A DNA stretch of 64,000 bases from Alphaproteobacteria bacterium (GTDB lineage: Bacteria; Myxococcota_A; UBA796; GCA-2862545): the NCBI GenBank assembly GCA_020632915.1, contig JACKEP010000013.1, forward strand, positions 1-64,000. Direction: 5' to 3'. The notes beneath the pieces were generated by a model that was given only the letters and a program-made list of their open reading frames with translations, had not been told where the DNA came from and searched no databases. The first letter of the stretch is position 1, and the number at the start of each line of letters is the position of its first letter. Both the position numbers and the translations under genes were made by a program. This document shows positions 57,575 through 64,000 of this stretch, one piece after another.

Positions 57575-58243
57575 TCACGCGCCGCGCTCCCGGGCGAGCG
57601 TGAGCACCCGCGCGACCACGACCGGGACCGTCAGCGCCGTCGTGTCGACCCGCACCGCGTCGTCGGCCTGGCGCAGCGGCGCCGTCGCGCGCTCCATGTC
57701 CTGGCGGTCGCGGGCGGTCATCGCGGCCACGACCTCGGCGAGGTGGACGTTCTCGCCGCGCCGCAGCAGCTCTTCGTGGCGACGGCGCGCCCGCTCGTCG
57801 AGGTCGGCGTCGAGGTAGACCTTGAGCGCCGCGTCGGGCAGGACGACCGTGCCGATGTCGCGCCCGTCCATCACCACGGCGCCGCGCGCCCCCAGCGAGC
57901 GCTGTAGGGCGAGCAGGGCGTCGCGGACCGCGGGGTGGCGACTGACGGTGGAGGCCCCCGTGCCGATCTCGTCGTCGCGGATGGCGCGGCTGACGTCCTG
58001 GCCGTCGACCACCACCCGGAGCACGTCGTCGTCCCACACGAAGTCGAGGTGGAGCGCCCCGGCCAGCGCGGCCAGCGCCGGTCCGTCGTCCCACGACACA
58101 CCGCGGCGCCGCGCCTCCAGGGCCACCGCCCGGTAGATCGCGCCGGTGTCGACGTAGCGGTAGCCGAGTGCGTGGGCGACGCCGCGCGCGACCGTCCCCT
58201 TCCCGCTCCCCGCGGGTCCGTCGATGGCGATGGCGATCGGCAC
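57575..58243 (-). CDS. cmk: Cytidylate kinase
   Basis: 222 residues. The P-loop AIAIDGPAGSGKGTVARGVA is followed by RYVDTGAIYRAVAL, and the family segments VVMDGRDIGTVVLPDAALKVYL and ERARRRHEEL. It phosphorylates CMP and dCMP. The GTG start at 58243 has GGGAGG 5 bases upstream. It lies between aroA and rpsA, the order known from many Proteobacteria. Confidence 0.95.
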   Translation of the reverse strand: MPIAIAIDGPAGSGKGTVARGVAHALGYRYVDTGAIYRAVALEARRRGVSWDDGPALAALAGALHLDFVWDDDVLRVVVDGQDVSRAIRDDEIGTGASTVSRHPAVRDALLALQRSLGARGAVVMDGRDIGTVVLPDAALKVYLDADLDERARRRHEELLRRGENVHLAEVVAAMTARDRQDMERATAPLRQADDAVRVDTTALTVPVVVARVLTLARERGA

Positions 58244-58319
58244 GCAGCCTCCCGGCGGTGGCCAGCGGCGTAGCCCGAGGGCCTCGCCGCGCCCAGCGGC
58301 GCCGTCCCGGGCGCCACCC

Positions 58320-59603
58320 CTACCCGGCGCGGACGCGATCCAGATCCGCCAGGAACGTCGGGTAGGACGTGGCGATCGCCTCGGCGCCCGCGATGCGCAC
58401 CCCTCCGGGGGCCACGCACGCGGCGACGGCGAAGGCCATGGCGATGCGGTGGTCTCCGTGGGCGTCGATCGGCGCGGGCCCGACGAGCGGACCGCCGGTG
58501 ATCACCATCCCGTCGGGGCGCTCGACCACGTCGACGCCGAGCGCCGTGAGGCCGGCCACCACCCGCGCGATCCGATCGGACTCCTTGACCCGGAGCTCGG
58601 CGGCGTCGGCGATGACCGTGCGTCCGGACGCCGTGGCGGCTGCGATCGCGAGCACCGGCAGCTCGTCGAGGCAGCGCAGCGCCAGCGCGCCATCGATGCG
58701 GGCGCCGTGCAGCGGGCGGTGGCGCACCACCACGTCGGCGACCTCCTCGGCACCCGGCGCGTCCACCGGCGTGACGACGACGTCGGCCCCCATCGCCCGC
58801 AGCGCGTCGAGCACGCCGGCGCGCGTCGGGTTGACCAGCACCCGCGGCAGCGTCAGGCACGACCCGGGCACGATCGCCGCCGCGACCATCCAGAACGCCG
58901 CGGACGACAGGTCGCCGGGCACGTCGACGTCCAAGGGCGCCAGCGACGGCGTGGGCGCGAGCGTCAGCCAGCCGGCGTCGTCCACGGCGAGGTCGGCGCC
59001 CATGCGGCGCAGCATGCGCTCGGTGTGGTCGCGGCTCGTGTCGGGCTCGCGGACGGCGATGCCTCCGCGCCGTCCGGCGAGCAGCAGCGCCGTCTTGACC
59101 TGGGCCGAGGCCACGGGCAGGTCGAACCGCGCGCCCGGCGCGATCGTGCCGCCGCGCACGGCCAGCGGCGCCCGGGTGCCGTCCTGTCGACCGTCGAGCC
59201 GGGCGCCCAGCGCCCGGAGCGGCGTGACCACCCGCCCCATCGGCCGTCCGCGCAGGCTGTCGTCGCCCGTGAGGACGGCGTGGAACGGCTCGGCCGCGAG
59301 GATGCCGGCGAGCAGGCGGAGCGTGGTGCCGCTGTTGCCGCAGTCCACGACGTCCTCGGGCTCGGTCAGCGCCCCTGTCCCGTGCACGACCAGCGTCTCG
59401 CCGTCGTCGTCGACCACGACCCCCAGCGCGCGGATCGCCGCCAGCGACCGCATCACGTCCTCCCCCCGCAGCAGCCCGCGCACGCGTGCGTCGCCCGTGG
59501 CCAACGCGTTGAGCAGCAGGGCGCGGTGGGAGATCGACTTGTCGCCTGGGACGTGGATCGTGCCGGAGAGCGGACCGCGAGGTGCGACCTCCAGGACCGT
59601 CAC
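58320..59603 (-). CDS. aroA: 3-phosphoshikimate 1-carboxyvinyltransferase (EPSP synthase)
   Basis: 427 residues. Family motifs include PGDKSISHRALLLNALATG (N-terminal Lys-Ser), CGNSGTTLRLLAGIL, LPVASAQVKTALLLAG, and RVKESDRIA and HGDHRIAMAFAVA in the C-terminal half. It is a step of the shikimate pathway to aromatic amino acids. The GTG start at 59603 overlaps the accA stop by 4 bp. Confidence 0.95.
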   Translation of the reverse strand: MTVLEVAPRGPLSGTIHVPGDKSISHRALLLNALATGDARVRGLLRGEDVMRSLAAIRALGVVVDDDGETLVVHGTGALTEPEDVVDCGNSGTTLRLLAGILAAEPFHAVLTGDDSLRGRPMGRVVTPLRALGARLDGRQDGTRAPLAVRGGTIAPGARFDLPVASAQVKTALLLAGRRGGIAVREPDTSRDHTERMLRRMGADLAVDDAGWLTLAPTPSLAPLDVDVPGDLSSAAFWMVAAAIVPGSCLTLPRVLVNPTRAGVLDALRAMGADVVVTPVDAPGAEEVADVVVRHRPLHGARIDGALALRCLDELPVLAIAAATASGRTVIADAAELRVKESDRIARVVAGLTALGVDVVERPDGMVITGGPLVGPAPIDAHGDHRIAMAFAVAACVAPGGVRIAGAEAIATSYPTFLADLDRVRAG

Positions 59604-60562
59604 GCGCCTTCCTCGACGAAGCGTCCGATCTGGCGGAACCGCTGGAAGCGGTCGTCGCGCAGCTGCTCCGGTGACAGGCCCTCCAGCGCGTCGAGGTGGC
59701 GCGCGATGGCGTCGCCGACGGCCTGGATGACGGTGTCGCGGTGGCGGTGGGCGCCGCCGTAGGGCTCGGGCACGACCTCGTCGACCACGCCGAGCTCCAG
59801 GCAGTCACGCGCCGTGACCCGCAACGCCTCGGCAGCGCGCGGCCCCTCGGCCTTGTCGCGCCAGAGGATGGCGGCGCAGCCCTCGGGCGAGATCACCGAG
59901 TAGATGCTGTTCTCGAGCATGAGCACGCGGTTGGCGACACCGATCGCGAGCGCACCGCCGGAGCCGCCTTCACCCGTGACCACGGTGACGACCGGCACGC
60001 GGAACCGCGCCATCTCCAGGATGTTGCGCGCGATCGCCTCGGCCTGGCCGTTCGCCTCGGCCTCGACCCCCGGGTAGGCGCCGGGCGTGTCGATGAACGT
60101 GAGGATCGGCAGGCCGAAGTCGTCGGCCAGCTTCATCACCCGAAGGGCCTTGCGGTAGCCCTGGGGCCGCGCCATCCCGAAGTTGCGGAGCAGGTTCTCC
60201 TTGGTCTTGCGGCCCTTCTGGTGACCGACCACCACCACCGGGCGCCCGCGGAACCGCGTGATGCCCGACACCATCGCGTGGTCGTCGTAGCCGGCGCGGT
60301 CGCCGTGCAGCTCGGTCCACTCGGTGCACAGGCCCGCGACGTAGTCGAGCGTGAACGGGCGGGCCGGATGCCGGGCGATCTGGGTGCGCTGCCAGGGCGA
60401 CAGCCGCGCGAAGATCCGCGCCTGGAGCTGATCGAACTGCAGCTCCAGCTGCTCGATCGACGCGGCGAGGTTCATCTCCGCGCCGTCGTCGAGGTGACGG
60501 AGCTGCTCGATGCGCTTGCGGAGCTCCACGATGGGGCGCTCGAAGTCGAGGACGACGTCCAC
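59600..60562 (-). CDS. accA: Acetyl-CoA carboxylase carboxyltransferase subunit alpha
   Basis: 320 residues, the usual length. Segments PILTFIDTPGAYPGVEAEANGQAEAIA, TGEGGSGGALAIGVANRVLMLENSIYSVISPEGCAAILWRD and the N-terminal VLDFERPIVELRKRIEQL are typical of AccA. With AccD it transfers the carboxyl group from biotin carrier protein to acetyl-CoA, the first step of fatty acid synthesis. The start is a GTG at 60562 with AGGAGG 5 bases upstream. Confidence 0.96.
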   Translation of the reverse strand: MDVVLDFERPIVELRKRIEQLRHLDDGAEMNLAASIEQLELQFDQLQARIFARLSPWQRTQIARHPARPFTLDYVAGLCTEWTELHGDRAGYDDHAMVSGITRFRGRPVVVVGHQKGRKTKENLLRNFGMARPQGYRKALRVMKLADDFGLPILTFIDTPGAYPGVEAEANGQAEAIARNILEMARFRVPVVTVVTGEGGSGGALAIGVANRVLMLENSIYSVISPEGCAAILWRDKAEGPRAAEALRVTARDCLELGVVDEVVPEPYGGAHRHRDTVIQAVGDAIARHLDALEGLSPEQLRDDRFQRFRQIGRFVEEGA

Positions 60563-60630
60563 GGATCCTCCTGGACCAGTCCTGGCCTATCTCAGGACGA
60601 CGCCGACCGTCGACAGGCCAGACGGACCCC

Positions 60631-62250
60631 TCACATGCTCCACGACAGGGTCACGATCGCGCCCGCAGGCGGCACCCGAGCGAGGGTGACCGTGTTGTTG
60701 GCCGCGTCGTAGCTCCAGTATGCCGAAGGTACGTGGTACGAGGTGCCGCTGGACAGGCGCAGGTCCATCTGCAGCGTGGCGACGTCGGGCGACGCCGTGA
60801 GCGCGAACACCCGCTGCGGGCCGCGGTCGATGATCCGCTGGCGCACGAGGCCCATCGCCACGTCGTAGGACAGGTCGCAGATGCTCTGGCGGACGCCGCC
60901 GGTGAGCGCGGCGGCCTCGCTGTACTTCAGCTCGGGATCGGCGAACCCGCTGGCCGTGCTGCTGCAGCCACTCGCGCCGCCCGTGATCGCGTGGACCTCC
61001 ACCTCGTAGGGCGGAGCCTTGAGCGCCTGCAGCGCGGCCACGAAGTCGGGCGCCGAGCGCACGGACTGCTCCTCCTCGTCCGACAGCACCACGACCTGCA
61101 GGTCCGCGGACGGGCGGAGGAAGCCGGCGTTCGTGGTGGTCGTCAGCGGCGGCGTCAGCGCGGCGACCGCGGCGTCGAACCCCATCTCGAGGTAGTGGCC
61201 GTTGACCCCGGGCACCATCGCCACGCCCAGGAACGCGCGGGCCTGCGCCGGCGTGTGCTGCGCCAGCCCGATCCACCGCTGCGTGCCGTCGTCGACCAGC
61301 GCGCCCGAGCGCAGCGGGTCGTTGGTGTCTGTGGTGACCACGCCCACGTGCACGTCGTAGCGCGGGATGGCGAGCGGGTCGGAGAACGACGCGGCCGCCG
61401 CCGCGATGGCGCGCTGCTCCTCGGACATCGAGCAGGAGTCGTCGATGACGAACAGCACGTCGGTGCGCACGCCGCTGACGACGAAGCTCTCGTGCTGCTG
61501 TGCACAGGCGGCGCCGTTGTCGGGCGCGCCGTCGCAGTCCTGGTCGAGGCCGTCGCAGATCTCGACGGCACCGGGGTGGAAACCCGGCGCGTTGTCGTCG
61601 CAGTCCCGGCCGCCCGAGCTCACCGAGGCGTAGCCGTCACCGTCGCCGTCGACGCCGTCCAGGTCGTCGCAGTTCTCGTCGTGCTGGTTGCCGCTCGCGT
61701 CGGGTGCCACGGGCGACACCGTCGGGTCGTAGTCGTCGCAGTCGCCATCGTTGATGGAGAAGCCGTCGCCGTCGCTGTCGGCGTTCGCCGGCACCGGGGT
61801 GCCCGGCGGCAGCAGGCGTCGCCCGATCGCGTTGGACTGGACCGAGCCCGGCCCGGTGACGACCACCTGCAGGCCGACGTAGCGGTTGGCGAGGGAGGCC
61901 GGGAACGGCACGGAGAACGTGACCGAGCCGCTGGCCGGCACGGTGGCCTGGAACGGCAGCGTGCCGGTGGACCCCACCACGCCGTAGCAGTCCCCGTCGA
62001 GCTCGGGCGGACAGGCGCCCGTGCCGAGGCCACCCGTGCCGTAGACGATCTTCACAACCGCACCGGCCGGCGCGCCGTCGACCTGCAGCGCGCCCGGGCT
62101 GCCTGCGACGAGGTTGCCCGCCGACAGGTGGAAGTCGGGCGGGGGCGGGAGCAACGCGTCCGGCCACGCCGGCGCCTCCCCGTCGACGGCGAGCTGGACG
62201 GTTTCGGGTGCGCTGCACGCAGCGAGCAGCACGAGAATCCACGGACGCAT
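60631..62250 (-). CDS. Lipoprotein with MopE-type repeats and von Willebrand A domain
   Basis: 539 residues. The signal peptide MRPWILVLLAACS ends in a lipobox. Residues about 155-250 carry MopE-like repeats (DSDGDGFSINDGDCDDYDP, GDGDGYASVSSGGRDCDDNAPGFHPGAVEICDGLDQDCDG) that probably bind Ca2+ or another metal. A von Willebrand A domain follows, with MIDAS segment FVIDDSCSMSEEQ and VVLSDEEEQSV. GGGGAGG lies 5 bases upstream. Such proteins are common in Myxococcota envelopes. It interrupts the housekeeping run between accA and miaA. Confidence 0.82.
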   Translation of the reverse strand: MRPWILVLLAACSAPETVQLAVDGEAPAWPDALLPPPPDFHLSAGNLVAGSPGALQVDGAPAGAVVKIVYGTGGLGTGACPPELDGDCYGVVGSTGTLPFQATVPASGSVTFSVPFPASLANRYVGLQVVVTGPGSVQSNAIGRRLLPPGTPVPANADSDGDGFSINDGDCDDYDPTVSPVAPDASGNQHDENCDDLDGVDGDGDGYASVSSGGRDCDDNAPGFHPGAVEICDGLDQDCDGAPDNGAACAQQHESFVVSGVRTDVLFVIDDSCSMSEEQRAIAAAAASFSDPLAIPRYDVHVGVVTTDTNDPLRSGALVDDGTQRWIGLAQHTPAQARAFLGVAMVPGVNGHYLEMGFDAAVAALTPPLTTTTNAGFLRPSADLQVVVLSDEEEQSVRSAPDFVAALQALKAPPYEVEVHAITGGASGCSSTASGFADPELKYSEAAALTGGVRQSICDLSYDVAMGLVRQRIIDRGPQRVFALTASPDVATLQMDLRLSSGTSYHVPSAYWSYDAANNTVTLARVPPAGAIVTLSWSM

Positions 62251-62355
62251 GCGACCTCCCCAAGGGCTGCGGCCCTCCCCCTGGGGCTGGACCGACGGTC
62301 CGGGAGCGTACCGCGAGCCGGGCCTGCTGCGCGACCCGCACGTGTGTACGTCGGG

Positions 62356-63258
62356 TCACGAACCGCGCGGTGCCCGTGCTCCGAACGCGACCTCGGCCGC
62401 CGCGAGCGCCGCCACCACGTGGTCTGCGCGGACCTCAGGGTAGCGCAGCGTGTTCATCCACGTGCGCTGCTTGCGGGCGAACCGTCGGGTGTCGCGCTGG
62501 GTGCGACGGATGGCCTCGTCGAGCGGCAGGCCTCCCAGCAGGTGGTCTGACAGGTGGCGGTAGCCCAGCGACCGCATCGGCTTGAGGTCCGGACCGAAGC
62601 CCGCATCGAGCAGCCGACGCACCTCGTCGACGTAGCCGGCGCCGACCATGGTGTGGACGCGCTGATCGATGCGCGCGTCGAGATCGTCCCGGTCGAGGCA
62701 GAGCCCGACGACGTGCACCCGATCCGGCGCGGCGGCGTGGGCGTCCTGCAGCGACGACAGGCGCTCGCCCGTCTGGCGGAACACCTCGACACCACGCACG
62801 AGGCGCACGCGGTCGTGGGGATGGAGGCGGTCGGCGAGCACCGGATCGACGGTGCGCAGGAGCGCGTGTAGGTCGTCGACGGCGTCGAGCTCGGCCCGCA
62901 GGTCGGCGTCGGGCGGCGGGGTGACGACGAGGCCGCGCTGCAGCGCCCGCAGGTACATGCCGGTGCCGCCCGCGACCACCACCGGGCCGCCAGCCGCCAG
63001 CGTCCGGTCGGCGAGCGCCACGAAGTCCGCCGCGTCGAAGGCCCCGTCGGGATCGACGACGTCGAGTCCGACGTGGGGCACATCCCCGCGCTCTGCCGCG
63101 GTGGCCTTCGCCGTGCCGATGTCCATGCCGCGGAACACCTGCATCGCGTCGGCGCTCACGACCGTGGCACCCCACCGTCGGGCGACGGCCAGCGAGGCCT
63201 CGGTCTTGCCCGCCGCGGTGGGTCCGCCGAGGACCAGGACCGTCGGACGGTCAGCCAC
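62356..63258 (-). CDS. miaA: tRNA dimethylallyltransferase
   Basis: 300 residues. The P-loop LVLGGPTAAGKTEASLAVA and the segments VVSADAMQVFRGMDIGTAKAT and VVVAGGTGMYLRAL are typical. It prenylates A37 of tRNAs reading codons that begin with U. The GTG start at 63258 overlaps the mutL stop by 8 bp; mutL-miaA is a common order. Confidence 0.95.
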   Translation of the reverse strand: MADRPTVLVLGGPTAAGKTEASLAVARRWGATVVSADAMQVFRGMDIGTAKATAAERGDVPHVGLDVVDPDGAFDAADFVALADRTLAAGGPVVVAGGTGMYLRALQRGLVVTPPPDADLRAELDAVDDLHALLRTVDPVLADRLHPHDRVRLVRGVEVFRQTGERLSSLQDAHAAAPDRVHVVGLCLDRDDLDARIDQRVHTMVGAGYVDEVRRLLDAGFGPDLKPMRSLGYRHLSDHLLGGLPLDEAIRRTQRDTRRFARKQRTWMNTLRYPEVRADHVVAALAAAEVAFGARAPRGS

Positions 63259-64000
63259 CGTGGCTCCTCAGCACCGCCGCGAGCGCGGCCGCGTCGAGGG
63301 TGGCGACGCCACCGCCACGCGCGTCCTGCGGCAGCTCCTCCCACGCGGCGAGCAGCGTCCGCGCGTCGTAGCGGGTGCTGGGCACGCCCGCGGACGCCGC
63401 CATGGCGTCGATCAGGACCTCGGTGCCCTGCCCCGCCACCCCGGCGACGGCGGCGAGCAGCGCGGCGGGATCGGTCGGCGGCAGCGCCTCCGGGAGTGCG
63501 GTCACCGCGAGCTCCCCGGGGGCGAACGCCATGACCTCCACGCCCAGGGCGGACAGCATCTCGGCCGCGGCGAGGACGGCCTCGGCGTCCGCGCGCCCGA
63601 GCGAGACGCGCGACGGCGCGAGCAGGGGCTGCCCCACGCCGCCACGCCGCAGCCGTGCCGCGGTGACCTGGCGCTGCAGGGCGGCGAGATCGACGAGCAC
63701 CAGGGCGTCGTCGCGGGTGGCCACCGCCACGGTGCCCACCACGTCGTGCACGTCGAGGCGGGGCGTGCCCGTCGGCGTCGACGGGCGTGTGGGTGGGGCC
63801 GGAGGGGGCGCGGCGGACGCCGGTGGGGGCGCGGACGCCGCGGGACGTGGGGCGGCCGGCAGGGGCGCAGGGCGCGGCGACGGCACGGGCCGCGGCGTGG
63901 CCGCGCCGACCGCGGTTCGACCCGCCGGCGGCGTCGGTGCCGGGACCGGCTCTGCGACCACGGGCGGCGCGGGCCGGGCGAGGAGGTCGAGCTGCTCGTC
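63251..64000 (-). CDS. mutL: DNA mismatch repair protein MutL, C-terminal part (cut by window end)
   Basis: The last about 249 codons are present; the frame stays open to the window edge. A Pro/Ala-rich linker (about residues 15-100 of the visible part) leads to the C-terminal dimerisation domain, whose strands GTVAVATRDDALVLVDLAALQRQV and QPLLAPSRVSLGRADAEAVLAAAEML match MutL. In endonuclease-type MutL a DQHAAHERxxxE motif stands where this protein has VDLAALQRQVTAARL, so the nuclease is probably absent. Neighbouring miaA and distant mutS support the call. Confidence 0.8.
   Translation of the reverse strand, partial: DEQLDLLARPAPPVVAEPVPAPTPPAGRTAVGAATPRPVPSPRPAPLPAAPRPAASAPPPASAAPPPAPPTRPSTPTGTPRLDVHDVVGTVAVATRDDALVLVDLAALQRQVTAARLRRGGVGQPLLAPSRVSLGRADAEAVLAAAEMLSALGVEVMAFAPGELAVTALPEALPPTDPAALLAAVAGVAGQGTEVLIDAMAASAGVPSTRYDARTLLAAWEELPQDARGGGVATLDAAALAAVLRSHGG

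Overview
The window is a stretch of very G+C-rich bacterial chromosome. For example, 46 of 60 bases at 22021-22080 are G or C. The gene content suggests a Myxococcota-like (former deltaproteobacterial) organism. There are many outer lipoproteins with short lipoboxes, a MopE-type Asp-rich repeat protein with a von Willebrand A domain, a lipoprotein with a VDTD spacer, a sigma-54 response regulator, a complete EF-P/EpmA/EpmB set and a short-chain beta-oxidation operon. Start codons are ATG, GTG or TTG, usually behind a GGAG-type ribosome binding site. Many neighbouring genes overlap by exactly 4 bp (ATGA or GTGA). The phylum assignment is inference.

Region 1 (1-8860) is the right end of an integrated mobile element. 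A large serine recombinase (7244-8860) reads into the 3' half of the initiator tRNA gene (8817-8893, minus), the likely attachment site. A leftward operon runs from an unrecognised 749-residue protein of visibly lower G+C through two small orphan proteins, a primase and a DUF927 helicase. Just after the helicase lies a cluster of eleven GTCCCCAC octamers (487-771), a strong candidate for the element's replication origin. The other end of the element lies left of base 1.

Region 2 (8945-31698) holds rluB, scpA-scpB, an NtrC-type regulator, a radical-SAM-like protein without its cluster motif divergent from a sulfatase-fold protein, a small ATPase, a three-gene acyl-CoA operon (dehydrogenase, crotonase, 3-hydroxyacyl-CoA dehydrogenase), two coupled beta-propeller lipoproteins, a LOG-family protein, a GNAT acetyltransferase, an M24 peptidase, a lipoprotein and asd.

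Region 3 (32016-49130) holds a topoisomerase pair (parC-parE), a 1409-residue TPR-Clp ATPase fusion, feoA-feoB behind a Fur-box-like dyad, the EF-P lysylation genes (epmB divergent from efp-epmA), a degenerate PurF paralogue and an alpha/beta-hydrolase lipoprotein.

Region 4 (49149-64000, all minus) is a housekeeping block: mutL (cut by the window end)-miaA-MopE/vWA lipoprotein-accA-aroA-cmk-rpsA-LapA-like-rsmB-mutS-xerD-nadA. The aroA-cmk-rpsA-lapA order resembles that of Proteobacteria. The most unusual items are the mobile element with its iteron array and orphan protein, the TPR-Clp fusion, the degenerate PurF, and the paired non-canonical radical-SAM-like and sulfatase-like proteins. No CRISPR array or rRNA was seen.
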